From Nostoc sp. XA010 (GTDB lineage Bacteria; Cyanobacteriota; Cyanobacteriia; Cyanobacteriales; Nostocaceae), in contig NZ_JAIVFX010000010.1 in the NCBI RefSeq assembly GCF_020829625.1, positions 143,782-207,781 of the forward strand: a stretch of 64,000 nucleotides of DNA, in the 5' to 3' direction. Position 1 is the first letter of the stretch. The number at the start of each line of letters is the position of its first letter. A model generated the notes under the pieces. The model worked only from the letters and a program-made list of their open reading frames with translations, did no database searches and was not told the origin of the DNA. A program made the translations under genes and the position numbers. This document shows, one piece after another, positions 45,277-55,084 of this stretch.

Positions 45277-45837
45277 ATGACTAAAACACCAATAAAAATT
45301 AGTACTCTTGAAGAATACATTAATTTTGATGATGGCACAGACAAGCGCTATGGAATTGAGGATGACGTGCTGGTAGAAATGCCTCCTGGTACTGGCAAAC
45401 ATGAGGCGATTATCACCCTACTGTTAGTTCGCTTTTTTTTAGAAATTCAAAAAATGGGACTGCCTTTACAACCGCGCCCTAACGGTACAGAGGTACTGAT
45501 CAATAAACAACTTAGAAGACCTGATATTTGTGTGATTACCAATGAACAGGCAAAAAGTATTGAAAGTACTTCAGCTATTCTCAAAACTGCCCCACCCCTT
45601 TTAGTTGAAGTGGTAAGCCCTGAATCTATTGACCGAGACTATAATCAAAAAACTTTTGAGTATGCAGCTATAGGTGTGGTCGAATATTGGATTGTTGATC
45701 CTCTGGAAAATAAGGTAACGGTGTGTTTGTTAGACAATAATAGTTACAAGCAAACTATATTTACTGGAAACCAGCAGATTATTTCTCAAACATTCGCAGA
45801 ACTAACCCTGACAGCCCAGCAGGTGTTTTCAGCTTAG
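45277..45837 (+). CDS. Uma2-family (DUF820) PD-(D/E)XK protein
   Basis: 186 residues. RRPDICVI holds the catalytic Asp and PPLLVEVVSPES the Glu of the restriction-like core; VVEYWIVDPLENKV ends the domain. A different sequence type from the Uma2 protein at 18050-18694. Function unknown. Confidence 0.85.
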   Translation: MTKTPIKISTLEEYINFDDGTDKRYGIEDDVLVEMPPGTGKHEAIITLLLVRFFLEIQKMGLPLQPRPNGTEVLINKQLRRPDICVITNEQAKSIESTSAILKTAPPLLVEVVSPESIDRDYNQKTFEYAAIGVVEYWIVDPLENKVTVCLLDNNSYKQTIFTGNQQIISQTFAELTLTAQQVFSA

Positions 45838-45855
45838 GGTTGTTGCTACATATCC

Positions 45856-47052
45856 TCAATGAACCCAAAGGTATACTAGAACTAAAGTACACACTGTTAA
45901 AGGCGCTCCAAAGCGCAGATGTTCCCAAAAAGTTAGTTTGTAGCCTAAATCAGCAGCAGCTTCTACAACTATCAAGTTGGCGACTGAACCAAACAAAGTT
46001 AGATTCCCTGCCAAAGTTGATCCGGCTGCCAACAATAGCCAATACTTAGTGTCACCTGGAGGAACCAGGGGATGCAGCAGAAGTACAGCAGGCACATTAG
46101 AAATCAAGTTAGATAAAACAACAGTTACACCCAAAAAACTTGCAGCAGAGTTGATTGCATGGGTAAATGGCTGGAGCAAATTCAACTTTTGCGTGACTCG
46201 CGTCAAGATAAACAATCCAGAAAACATTACCAGCAGGTTCCAATCGACCTTTTGCAATATGCGTTGCGGTTTAACCCGCCGAGTGATTAGCAATAAGCTA
46301 GCAGCAACTAAAGCAGACTCCCCTAACGGTAAACCGACAGTAAATGCAATTAGCAGCCCAATTGTGATGACTAATGTTTTTTTAAATAAGGGTTTAAAAA
46401 TACGTTGGTTATCAACTATTACCTGTTGACAAGGTTTGACTGAGCGCACATCTGGGTAAAATAGCCACAGTAATATCATCTGAATTACCAAGCCGACAAG
46501 GGCAACTGGGGCCAATACACGCAGAAAATCTAGATAGGAGATGCCTGAAAAGGAGCCAATCAGGATATTTTGAGGATTACCGCTCAAAGTTGCTACCGAG
46601 CCTATATTAGTTGCACCAGCGATCGCTAGTAAATAAGGAATTGCATTTAAACCCAAAGCTTGAGTCAGGCTCAAAGTTAAGGGTGTGAAAATCAACGCTA
46701 TAGTGTCATTGAGAAAAAAGGCGGAGAGAATACCACTACCAAAAGTTAAAGCAATCACCAAACCTAGAGGACTGCGAGTGATACTCAATATCGCTGAGAT
46801 TGATCGCCTAAAAAACCCTGCATAGGATAGGTTGGCATTAACTACCATCATGCTCAAGAGAAATACGATGGTATTGGCATCAATAGCCTGCCATGCTTCC
46901 TGTAAATTCAGAACACCTAAAGCAATTAAAAAGGCAGAACCGACCAAAGCAATGGTGGCGCGGTTCATGCGTAAACCAGGAATGTAGCCCAATGCTAACC
47001 CCAGATAAGTTAGCCCTAAGACGCTATAGATTGCAAATTGGAGAAGAATCAC
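45856..47052 (-). CDS. ArsB/NhaD-type (ion transporter superfamily) permease
   Basis: 398 residues with about ten to eleven hydrophobic helices. The family motifs NANLSYAGFFRR, FLNDTIALIFTPL, GATNIGSVATLSGNPQN and LAGNLTLFGSVANLIV match the two inverted halves of ArsB/DASS permeases. The substrate may be arsenite, Na+/H+ or a dicarboxylate; no arsenic genes adjoin, so it is left open. It ends close to the convergent Uma2 gene. Confidence 0.83.
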   Translation of the reverse strand: MILLQFAIYSVLGLTYLGLALGYIPGLRMNRATIALVGSAFLIALGVLNLQEAWQAIDANTIVFLLSMMVVNANLSYAGFFRRSISAILSITRSPLGLVIALTFGSGILSAFFLNDTIALIFTPLTLSLTQALGLNAIPYLLAIAGATNIGSVATLSGNPQNILIGSFSGISYLDFLRVLAPVALVGLVIQMILLWLFYPDVRSVKPCQQVIVDNQRIFKPLFKKTLVITIGLLIAFTVGLPLGESALVAASLLLITRRVKPQRILQKVDWNLLVMFSGLFILTRVTQKLNLLQPFTHAINSAASFLGVTVVLSNLISNVPAVLLLHPLVPPGDTKYWLLLAAGSTLAGNLTLFGSVANLIVVEAAADLGYKLTFWEHLRFGAPLTVCTLVLVYLWVH

Positions 47053-47579
47053 TTTCTTTACCGAGACTTTGCTACGACCGATGTTTCATGTCTAGCCGCT
47101 CTGCATCCACTGAGAAAGCCAACCCACCTGGCTTTAAACAGCAACAGCGTCTACAGACTTTTCTCTATTTCTACAAGATTCAGCCAGGAATAAAAAGGAT
47201 GCGGGAACGTGGGGAAGTGGGAATACGGGGAGGAAAGACGGCTGCTAGGATATTACTGATATTTATACTTAGCAAAAATACTTTCAGAAAAATCTTATAT
47301 TAAGGTTTGTAAATGTTACACTAAAACCTATCCAATGACGGATGTCTTTACTAAAATTTAAACTGTGTCAAGTTATGAACAAGATCGGAATATTACACTA
47401 CCGATCCCCATAAATTTGCGATTAACTTGACGTAGTAATAAATTAGGTTCTGACTTAAGTGGCTAATCAGGTATTACATTATATCGCAGTCAGAACGCGA
47501 TTTTTCCGGGAAAGTTCGTTGCCACGTTGTATATATTCATCCAAAAGATGAATAACCTCAATAACACAGAGGATTAACC
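47053..47579. other. Intergenic region between divergent genes
   Basis: Holds promoters for the permease (minus) and the Mo_nitro_C gene (plus). No GTA-N8-TAC NtcA site is seen. A frame at 46893-47303 runs out of the permease shadow and is not called. GAGGATT near 47570 is the likely ribosome-binding site of the next gene. Confidence 0.45.
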
Positions 47580-47957
47580 ATGAAGGTATTCGACAATACC
47601 ACAAAAAAGATTTTTCTGGCAAGCTGGGTATCAATCAATCAAGCAGAAACTAGTGACCATCAAAAAACCCAGCTAAACCGTTCTGTTTCTAAGCCTTACT
47701 GGGATATTCTCCAACCCCTACGGCAGCGTGTAGAAAACATTCAAGTCCGCGATCGCCAACTAGCTCACCGCTTGTGCAAGCTGATTCCATCTCAGTGCCC
47801 CTTTGAGCGAGATGTCAAATTATTTGGGAAAACCTTGTTTCACATTCCGCCCATGTGCAAACTCAACCCCTTATATGAAGAAGTGGTTGGTTTACGTTTC
47901 CGAGCACTGTGCTATCTAGCCGATGAATGCGGCGAAGATGTATCACAGTACTGCTGA
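47580..47957 (+). CDS. Mo-dependent nitrogenase C-terminal-like (Mo_nitro_C) small protein
   Basis: 125 residues. The second half matches the Mo_nitro_C family (LQPLRQRVENIQVRDRQLAHRL, CKLIPSQCPFERDVKLFGK, IPPMCKLNPLYEEVVGLRFRAL) with four conserved Cys. Despite its name the family is found as stand-alone proteins in cyanobacteria, many of them not near nif genes, and its job is unknown. No nif gene lies in this window. Confidence 0.78.
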   Translation: MKVFDNTTKKIFLASWVSINQAETSDHQKTQLNRSVSKPYWDILQPLRQRVENIQVRDRQLAHRLCKLIPSQCPFERDVKLFGKTLFHIPPMCKLNPLYEEVVGLRFRALCYLADECGEDVSQYC

Positions 47958-47959
47958 GG

Positions 47960-48034
47960 GAAAAGTGAGGAGTGAGGAGTGATGAGTGAGGAATTAAAAT
48001 TTCTAACTCCTAACTCCTAACTCCTAACTATTTA
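47960..48034. repeat. Heptamer repeats (GTGAGGA and CTAACTC)
   Basis: Three GTGAGGA-like units and four CTAACTC units between two convergent genes. They may form a bidirectional transcript end. Confidence 0.65.
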
Positions 48035-48042
48035 TTAATTGG

Positions 48043-49890
48043 CTATTTTTTTTGCCATTTTTGAATAGCATCCTGAGCGTCTTCGTAAGCGCCTGTCTCC
48101 TCTGGCACTAAAGCAGCAGTCGCAATTGCGGCATTAAGTTCTCCTTCAGTGGCGCGACGCTTGGCCAGGTCTAAAATTTTCTCACTCCATTTATTGATCG
48201 ATTTTTGGGCAGTATCGAAACCAGGTTGACCAGGTAATACTTTCTTCGCAACTTCGATCGCCCGATTGTAAGTAGATGCCTGTCCAGACTTAATTAAGGC
48301 ATTAGCTGCATCTAAAAGAGTTTTGTTACTTACATACTGCTTGCCCTCTAACCGCCACAGGTTAATTGCTGCTTGTGCTTTGGCATAGGGGGCTTCATCT
48401 TTGGTGATTAATCGAGCAGCAGCAATAGCGCTAGCATACTGTCTTTGTTTAGCACGTCCCTCTGCTAAATCTAAAATCATCTGGCTCCAAATCTTAATAT
48501 TCTCCTGAGCTTGATCGTAGAGTGGTTCACCAGGTCGAATTTTCCGGGCTGTAGCGATCGCCATGCTCAAATCGCTAGCCTGAGTTTGTCTGAGCGACAT
48601 CTTCGCCAAGTCTAATACTGCTTGATTCCGCTTTTCTGGCTCGGAACTAGAAGTTATTTGAGCGCTAGATTGATTTTTAAGTCTAACTGGTGGAGTGCGA
48701 TCGCTTGCAGCAACATTGGGTGATGTACTTGATATTTGCTTAATTTTAAAAGTTTCTTGATTACGGAGAAAAACTACGGCGATTAAACCTGCTACTAGCA
48801 AGCTGCCTCCGCCCCATAAAATAAACTGTTTCCAAAAAGGGATGCTTGGCTGATTCGATGGCAATCGAGAAACGTAACCTTTCGAGGAATTGGGGATAAA
48901 TCTTCCGCTTGGATTCACTCCTAAAGAAGTTTCCGCCATTGGCTGGGAAACTAAGCCGGTAGCTGATTGGACTTGTTGAGCTTTAAATTTTTCTACCTTG
49001 CGAGCTTTTACCTGTTGGGAGGAGTTCATAGTCGCTTCTCCCCATCTGCCCCGTTCTGCTGAAGTTTTAGGGTAATCGTCGAGGGGAGGAGCCGCAAGGG
49101 CAACAGCAAAGGATTCTTCGGGATAAATCACCGGTTCTGATTGCAAGTCGCTTTCCATCACCAATTTTGGCAAGATTACCTGCTGCCTTGATGGGATAAT
49201 AGTGGCAGGGTTTTGGACAGGACGCCAGTGGTGGTGACATATTTTTGGCATGATCAGGCTTAGGTAGCTTTCTAAATCTGCCAAGTTGCTGCCATTACCA
49301 GAACGCAAAGCTTCTAACAAGACTGCTGTAAAGAATCCGTGACCTAATTCGGTACTTTCATGAGAAAATTGCTCTGGTTGACAAGAAAGAATTGTCGCCA
49401 GCTGTAGTTCTTGGGCTAATTCTATTGTTTCTTCACCAACGGGAGCATCCGCTTGAGTGCCAAAAGCGCGGTTGATATCGAGTAATAATAATACATTCAA
49501 GTCAGCAAGTTGCAGACTTTGCATTAGCGATCGCAATTCTATGCCAGTCTCTTGCACGAGATCGGGGTTGCCCTCTGCTGGCATTAAGTAATCTTTGCCC
49601 TTGTAGTTGACCCCATAACCGCTAAAAAATAACCACAGATAATCTTCTGGTTGCCAACTTGTCGCTGCCAAATCCTCAAGCAGCAGCAAAATATTTTCTT
49701 TAGTCGGATAAGTTGATCTATCCCCAATCGGCGGTGAGGTATCCGTCATTAGCAGACAGTGTTTGGGGAGAAAACCTGCCTCCGTCACCAAAAAATCCTC
49801 TAGTGCCTCAGCATCTGCTTGGGCACAACTTAAAGGTTGAAATAACTGATATTGATTGATGCCAATCGCAATCGCCCAGTAATTTGCCAT
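48043..49890 (-). CDS. Caspase-fold (C14) protein lacking catalytic residues
   Basis: 615 residues. The p20-like domain (1-210) begins YWAIAIGINQYQ and keeps the fold, but the His position is Tyr92 (FFSGYGVNYKGKDYL) and the Cys position is Asn140 (LLLDINRAFG), so it is a 'YN' pseudo-orthocaspase. A transmembrane helix lies at about 354-374 (ILWGGGSLLVAGLIAVVFL). Residues 425-615 carry three helical repeats of about 55-60 residues built on ILDLAKxRA and AIATA.L. It is probably membrane-anchored with a large outer or inner helical part. Role unknown; a scaffold or regulator is plausible. Confidence 0.85.
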   Translation of the reverse strand: MANYWAIAIGINQYQLFQPLSCAQADAEALEDFLVTEAGFLPKHCLLMTDTSPPIGDRSTYPTKENILLLLEDLAATSWQPEDYLWLFFSGYGVNYKGKDYLMPAEGNPDLVQETGIELRSLMQSLQLADLNVLLLLDINRAFGTQADAPVGEETIELAQELQLATILSCQPEQFSHESTELGHGFFTAVLLEALRSGNGSNLADLESYLSLIMPKICHHHWRPVQNPATIIPSRQQVILPKLVMESDLQSEPVIYPEESFAVALAAPPLDDYPKTSAERGRWGEATMNSSQQVKARKVEKFKAQQVQSATGLVSQPMAETSLGVNPSGRFIPNSSKGYVSRLPSNQPSIPFWKQFILWGGGSLLVAGLIAVVFLRNQETFKIKQISSTSPNVAASDRTPPVRLKNQSSAQITSSSEPEKRNQAVLDLAKMSLRQTQASDLSMAIATARKIRPGEPLYDQAQENIKIWSQMILDLAEGRAKQRQYASAIAAARLITKDEAPYAKAQAAINLWRLEGKQYVSNKTLLDAANALIKSGQASTYNRAIEVAKKVLPGQPGFDTAQKSINKWSEKILDLAKRRATEGELNAAIATAALVPEETGAYEDAQDAIQKWQKK

Positions 49891-50090
49891 CCCGCTATTT
49901 GTCAGTTATTGTTTGCTGGTCTTAAAATTGCGGTTGGCTTTGCCCAAAAAACAAAGCTAACCTATGTTTTATAGTCTAGGTGATTCTGATTGAATCTTAA
50001 GTTAGAATGTAATTTTTATTACGTAGATAGACCGGAAAATACCTTTTACCTAATTTCAATAAAAGATTATTACTAAGGAGATAGAAGGTT

Positions 50091-50558
50091 ATGAGCAAAA
50101 TTTCTGCTCACCTACCATCATCGATCACTCCCTTGTCAGTTATTAGCCAAATTGCCAGAAGAATCCGGATAATTCCTTTAGTAGTTTTGCTTATATCTAC
50201 TGTTCCTGCGTGGTTTTTGATGGAAGCGATCGCACCTCAGGTTGTACGAGCTTACACAGCTAGAGTTGATCTAGCTATTGACCGCCTGCCAGATGAAAAC
50301 TATGAAACCGTTCTCAGAAGGGCGGAAGCAGCCGCTAGAGCATCTGCTCAACGGAGTTTCGATCAAGATATCTTGGTGACAGATGTTTCAATCATTGTGT
50401 CCGTACAAAATAATGGATCGATCGCACCCGTTCTGACATTAGATGTCAGTCGTCCCCAGTGGCGATCGCGTCCCGATGCTCAAAATTGGGCAACTTACTT
50501 CAAAACTGCGCGATCGCTACTTTTCTTGGAAAGTAACCAGGGCTTACCCAAAAAATAG
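50091..50558 (+). CDS. Hypothetical membrane-anchored protein
   Basis: 155 residues. One hydrophobic helix at about 29-48 (IPLVVLLISTVPAWFLMEAIA) and a small soluble domain (VDLAIDRLPDENYETVLRRAEA, TDVSIIVSVQNNGSIAPVLTLDVSR). AAGGAG precedes the ATG. Unknown family. Divergent from the caspase-like gene. Confidence 0.68.
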   Translation: MSKISAHLPSSITPLSVISQIARRIRIIPLVVLLISTVPAWFLMEAIAPQVVRAYTARVDLAIDRLPDENYETVLRRAEAAARASAQRSFDQDILVTDVSIIVSVQNNGSIAPVLTLDVSRPQWRSRPDAQNWATYFKTARSLLFLESNQGLPKK

Positions 50559-50671
50559 TCGAAACCCTAATTTTCAGTAGAGGCAATTGATTAATTGCCT
50601 TTACTGTTGTCCTTCGCGTCAGTGGATGGCCTAGAATAGTAAGGTTGTCAAGAATCGCGATATCTGCTGAC

Positions 50672-50845
50672 ATGGCTGTTCCTAAGAAGAAAACTTCAAA
50701 ATCAAAACGAGATAAACGTCGAGCTACCTGGAGGCACAAAGCCGTCGTTGAAGCTCAAAAAGCCCTATCTCTGGGCAAATCAATTTTGACTGGACGTTCT
50801 ACATTCGTATATCCAGCTGCTGAAGAAGAGGAAGAAGAATCATAA
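50672..50845 (+). CDS. rpmF: Ribosomal protein L32
   Basis: 57 residues from ATG at 50672 (MAVPKKKTSKSKRDKRRATW), the family's invariant start; the frame is open nine codons further upstream, which is not used. The C-terminus is acidic (EEEEEES), as in other cyanobacterial L32 proteins, and lacks the zinc-binding Cys residues. Part of the 50S subunit. Confidence 0.95.
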   Translation: MAVPKKKTSKSKRDKRRATWRHKAVVEAQKALSLGKSILTGRSTFVYPAAEEEEEES

Positions 50846-51114
50846 TTTCCCAGTCAGGAAAAGCGTGAACAGCACCGACCATTGGATAAATGCTTTTTTT
50901 AGCTTTCCTGATTGCATTATGAATTTTAGATACTCTACACAAGCTCATTAGATCGAAAAAATTGGTAGTGAGTAATTGGGAATATCCATTACCCATTACC
51001 TATCATTTACGAGTAACAATCAAGTAATCATATAAAGAGTTAAACATCTGGTGCTGTTGGCAACTCAGCAAAAAAGCTTGTACACATCTTGAGAAAAATA
51101 AGTTTTCTCTAACT

Positions 51115-51717
51115 ATGCTAGGAAAATTTTTTCAGAAACCAGGGAAGGAAGAGGGTGAACGCGTCCCTCCTGGTCAACACTTAGCTAAAGGTTTCCCCGT
51201 ATTAACTTACGGTGCAACTCCCCAAGTCAGCATTGAGGAATGGGAATTTCGAGTTTGGGGTTTGGCAAAACCTGCTACTTTTAGTTGGTCAGACTTTATG
51301 GCGCTGCCTCAACACGAATTCACGGCAGACTTTCACTGTGTAACGCGCTGGTCTAAACTGGATGTCAAATGGACTGGCATAAAAGTAACAGATTTCATGG
51401 GTCTGATTGAACTAGACCCCAAAGTAGCCCATATTATGGAACACTGTTACGGCGGCTACACTACCAATATTTCTGTAGAAGATTTTATGCGCGAAGAAAA
51501 CTTCTTTGCTTTTAAAGTCTTTGGTGAACCCCTTCCATCTGAACACGGTGGCCCGATGCGGCTAGTTGTTCCCCATTTGTACGCTTGGAAAAGTGCTAAG
51601 TGGATTAATGGCTTGGAATTTTTAGCTGCTGAAGAACTTGGTTTTTGGGAGCGCAATGGCTACCACCGCCGTGGTGAACCTTGGGCTGAGGAGCGTTACA
51701 GCAACGCTTTTGGGTAG
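51115..51717 (+). CDS. Sulfite-oxidase-fold molybdopterin oxidoreductase
   Basis: 200 residues. The Mo-binding Cys is in DFHCVTRWSKLDVKWTG. Other signatures: GGYTTNISVEDFM, LPSEHGGPMRLVVPHLYAWKSAKW and NGYHRRGEPWAEERY. Only the Moco domain is present, as in YedY-like and related prokaryotic proteins. No signal peptide, unlike YedY, so probably cytoplasmic. Electron acceptor and substrate unknown. Confidence 0.88.
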   Translation: MLGKFFQKPGKEEGERVPPGQHLAKGFPVLTYGATPQVSIEEWEFRVWGLAKPATFSWSDFMALPQHEFTADFHCVTRWSKLDVKWTGIKVTDFMGLIELDPKVAHIMEHCYGGYTTNISVEDFMREENFFAFKVFGEPLPSEHGGPMRLVVPHLYAWKSAKWINGLEFLAAEELGFWERNGYHRRGEPWAEERYSNAFG

Positions 51718-51729
51718 CAACGGTTTTGG

Positions 51730-51842
51730 GTTTTAATAATTAAGAGTTAGGAGTTAGAACATAGAAGTTAGGAATTTAGAGTTAAAAATTCATAACTCAT
51801 AATTCTTAATTCATAACTCCTAACTCATAACTCCTAACTTTT
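51730..51842. repeat. AACTCCT/AGGAGTT heptamer repeats, inverted arms
   Basis: GAGTTAGGAGTTAG units at about 51745-51785 and TAACTCCTAACTC units at 51806-51839 can pair into a long hairpin between the molybdoenzyme and the convergent aldehyde dehydrogenase. Confidence 0.65.
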
Positions 51843-53225
51843 TTAACCCAAAAGTTTCTTGATTAAAGGCAATTTGCCCTGATATGGTGCGTATCGCCAT
51901 TTTAAATCGAGCCAGAAAGAGTTTTGCAATACACTTTTGTTATGGGAAAAGGTGTCAAAACTAGCTTTGCCGTGATAGTTGCCAATACCGCTATCTCCCA
52001 CCCCACCAAATGGTAAAGACGAGACACCAACCTGCATCACTGTGTCGTTAATACAAACTCCACCAGAGGAGGTTTCCTGCAAGACTCGATTTTGTAGATT
52101 TTTGTTTTGAGAAAATAAGTATAACGCCAAGGGTTTAGATTTAGAGTTAATCAAGGCGATCGCTTCTGCAATGTCAGTATATTCAATGATGGGTAGAATG
52201 GGGCCGAAAATTTCTTCCTGCATTATAGAATCTTCTAAGGAGACATTATCAATCACTGTGGGGGCGATATAACACTCTGAAGGTTGAGTTTCTCCACCAA
52301 TGATAACTTCACCATCTTTGAGAAAGTTAACCAATCTATCAAAGTGTTTTTGACTGATAATCCTGGCAAAATCAGGACTGTTTGCTGGATTATCGCTATA
52401 AAATTCTTTTACGCATTTTTCTAGTCCATCTATTAAATCTTTTTTGATTGTTTTATTAACTAAAAGATAGTCAGGGGCAATACATGTTTGTCCAGCATTA
52501 ATAAATTTACCCCAAGTAATTCGTCTGACAGTATGTTCAAGATTAATGTCACTATCTATAATACAAGGACTTTTACCACCTAATTCTAAAGTAACTGGTG
52601 TGAGATATTTTGCTGCTGCTGCCATAACGATTTTGCCGACGGCTGTGCCACCAGTAAAAAAGATATGGTCAAATTTTTCTGCCAGTAATTTTTGACTTGC
52701 TTCGACGCCTCCTTGAACCACTGCAATATAAGCAGGATCAAAATGTTTGGTAATAATCTTAGCAATGACATCAGAGGTATGAGAAGCAATTTCTGAAGGT
52801 TTGATAATGGTACAATTACCGGCTGCGATCGCACCTACTAACGGTGAGATAATTAATTGAAATGGATAGTTCCAAGGGCCAATAATTAAGACAACCCCCA
52901 ACGGTTCTGGATAAATTCTCGCCGAGTAGGAAAAAAAATCAAAAGAAACGGGTGCTTTTTTGGGCTTAGTCCAGTTTTTGAGGTGTTTTATGGCATAATC
53001 TATTTCTTTGATGACACCAATTTCTGTAAGGTAAATCTCCACTTCTGGTTTATGTAAATCTGCTTTTAATGCCTCGACTATTGACTGTTCATGCTCAATA
53101 ATTGCTTGCTTGAGATTTTTAAGCTGCTCAATGCGAAAAGTGACATCTTTAGTTTTGCCACTATTAAAAAACTCACGCTGATTCTGGATAATATTGCCAA
53201 CGTTAGATAATTCAGTGGTAATCAT
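51843..53225 (-). CDS. Aldehyde dehydrogenase
   Basis: 460 residues, the compact class-3-like length. NAD-binding GPWNYPFQL and IKPSEIA; catalytic Glu in LELGGKSPCII and Cys in NAGQTCIAPDY; the C-terminal FGGVGDSGIGNYHGKASFD is typical. The C-terminus has no membrane tail. In cyanobacteria such enzymes oxidise fatty aldehydes to fatty acids, a likely role here. Confidence 0.9.
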   Translation of the reverse strand: MITTELSNVGNIIQNQREFFNSGKTKDVTFRIEQLKNLKQAIIEHEQSIVEALKADLHKPEVEIYLTEIGVIKEIDYAIKHLKNWTKPKKAPVSFDFFSYSARIYPEPLGVVLIIGPWNYPFQLIISPLVGAIAAGNCTIIKPSEIASHTSDVIAKIITKHFDPAYIAVVQGGVEASQKLLAEKFDHIFFTGGTAVGKIVMAAAAKYLTPVTLELGGKSPCIIDSDINLEHTVRRITWGKFINAGQTCIAPDYLLVNKTIKKDLIDGLEKCVKEFYSDNPANSPDFARIISQKHFDRLVNFLKDGEVIIGGETQPSECYIAPTVIDNVSLEDSIMQEEIFGPILPIIEYTDIAEAIALINSKSKPLALYLFSQNKNLQNRVLQETSSGGVCINDTVMQVGVSSLPFGGVGDSGIGNYHGKASFDTFSHNKSVLQNSFWLDLKWRYAPYQGKLPLIKKLLG

Positions 53226-53419
53226 TCTTTTGTACCCTAAAAAAGTATTTATTTAATCTTAGCGTTGCTATGTGAGTATATTTGATTCGTTAATTTTTAG
53301 TATTTTACTTTATAGCGAAAACATTTATTTGAACATTTCGGTGGAGAGAAATCAAGTTATAAATCATGAATTATCAGGGTAAAAATTCGATAATTCATAA
53401 TTGATAATTGCTAATTTTG

Positions 53420-54565
53420 TCATTTTTTAGTGGGTAAAAGGACAATAAATACACTCCCTTTGCCCAACTCAGAATTTAGCAAAATAATGCCTTGATGTGC
53501 CTCGACAATTAGGCGAGCAAGGTAGAGTCCTAAGCCACTACCAGAACTCTTGTGGCTGCCTTGGCGAAATCGTTCAAATATGGTGGCTTGTTCTTCAGCA
53601 GGAATGCCTGGGCCGGTATCCGCTATCTCAATACTAATATATTCAACGGAATTATATTTTTCTGATAACTGAGATTGACTATTTTTATCAAACTGACGTT
53701 GAGAAGTTAAACGAATAGTAACAGACCCAGAGTCGGTAAATTTGATCGCATTCCCTATAAGATTGGTGAATAGACGATGCAGTTCTAAGCGATCGCCCAT
53801 CACTGTTTTTGTGCTTGACTCCTCAGTAAGGTCTAAATTTAGAGACAGTGTTTTGTCTTGAGCTAGAGGTGCTAATTCTCCAGTCACCTCCTCTAGCAAT
53901 TGGCCAAGATTAACTGGTTGAAACGCCAAACTCTTGCGACCTGCTTCAAAGCGATAAACTTCTAATAAGGTATTGACCATAGAAAGCAGGTTTACATTGC
54001 TACGCGCCATGATGGCGATTACTTCCTGCATTTGCGCTGATAATGTTCCCAACGCTCCTTGTTGAAATAGCATCAACATGCGATCGGCGGCTACCAAGGG
54101 AGTGCGTAAGTCGTGGGTGAGGCGGGAGACAAAATCTTCTCGCTGGCGGGCAATTTCATCACGTTCATCCATACTATGCTTCAAACGCAGTAGCGATCGC
54201 ACTCGTGCCAGCAATTCATCTACTGTTACAGGTTTGCGGATGAAATCATCAGCACCCAAGTCTAATCCGTGGGCGACGTTGGGCGCATCGTGGGCAGTGA
54301 TTAGCAGTATGGGGATATATTGTGGCAATTTCATATCTCCACGAATGTGCTTGGTGACTTCGTACCCATCCATATCTGGCATCATCAGATCCAGCAGAAC
54401 TAAGTCACAAGGAGAAGCTTTCAATTCTGCCAAGGCTGAAATACCATTTTCTGCGGTGCTAATGGTGTAACCTTCTTCCTCCAAAATAGTTTTGATCAAA
54501 AACACGTTATCAGGAGAGTCATCAACAACTAGAATTTTGTCAGACCGAGAAGATTGTGAAGTCAT
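53420..54565 (-). CDS. Response regulator-histidine kinase hybrid
   Basis: 381 residues. An N-terminal receiver (phospho-acceptor Asp59 in LVLLDLMMP, Lys111 in RKPV) is joined by a short helix to a kinase: H-box His151 (RLTHDLRTP), N-box (NLIGNAIKF), G1 (DTGPGIP) and G2 (GSGLGLYLARL). The receiver comes before the kinase, so another kinase probably signals into it. No membrane segment; the partner is unknown. Confidence 0.92.
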   Translation of the reverse strand: MTSQSSRSDKILVVDDSPDNVFLIKTILEEEGYTISTAENGISALAELKASPCDLVLLDLMMPDMDGYEVTKHIRGDMKLPQYIPILLITAHDAPNVAHGLDLGADDFIRKPVTVDELLARVRSLLRLKHSMDERDEIARQREDFVSRLTHDLRTPLVAADRMLMLFQQGALGTLSAQMQEVIAIMARSNVNLLSMVNTLLEVYRFEAGRKSLAFQPVNLGQLLEEVTGELAPLAQDKTLSLNLDLTEESSTKTVMGDRLELHRLFTNLIGNAIKFTDSGSVTIRLTSQRQFDKNSQSQLSEKYNSVEYISIEIADTGPGIPAEEQATIFERFRQGSHKSSGSGLGLYLARLIVEAHQGIILLNSELGKGSVFIVLLPTKK

Positions 54566-55084
54566 ATAGATGCAAGGTACGGGGTAAAAGTAAATTTTTG
54601 TAAGACTGGCTGTATTTGTAACAATTTGTCTGCCAAGTTTTTTAGTAAACCTCCCTACCTAAAAAGTATTTTTTACTATTAAATTATGGCTGGTAAAATT
54701 TTAGCTTTGAATACAGCAGATGGTGGAATGACTTGTAGCCTTTAATGTATCGGTTTCCGTAGGGAACTGGAGATATAATTGCGTAAGTGATCGCCCAAGA
54801 CTAAGAGTGCCTTCTTAGTTTTCAGTTATAGACAAGCTAAACTAGTACAGCAGTATATAATAGTAACAAGCTCCTGGTTAAGTGCTTAAACAGCGATTGT
54901 AATATTAGCGAGAAAATTAGACAAAAAATTGAGCATAACTTGCTATTACCAATAAGTAAATTAGAAACGTAAAATAACAAAAAAATTTCCTAATTTTGCA
55001 TTTTAAATCTTTATCCACGTCTTTATAAGTTTCGATAATCCTTTCTTGGTAACTTCTTACTTCAGTAAATTGATCTGTGATGAA
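54566..55084. other. Intergenic region
   Basis: About 520 AT-rich bases between the kinase start and the ureC end. No gene, tRNA or strong hairpin is seen. It should contain the kinase promoter. Confidence 0.5.

Noticed and set aside
47053..47579. NtcA site for nitrogen control of the Mo_nitro_C gene
   Set aside because: No GTA-N8-TAC match was found.
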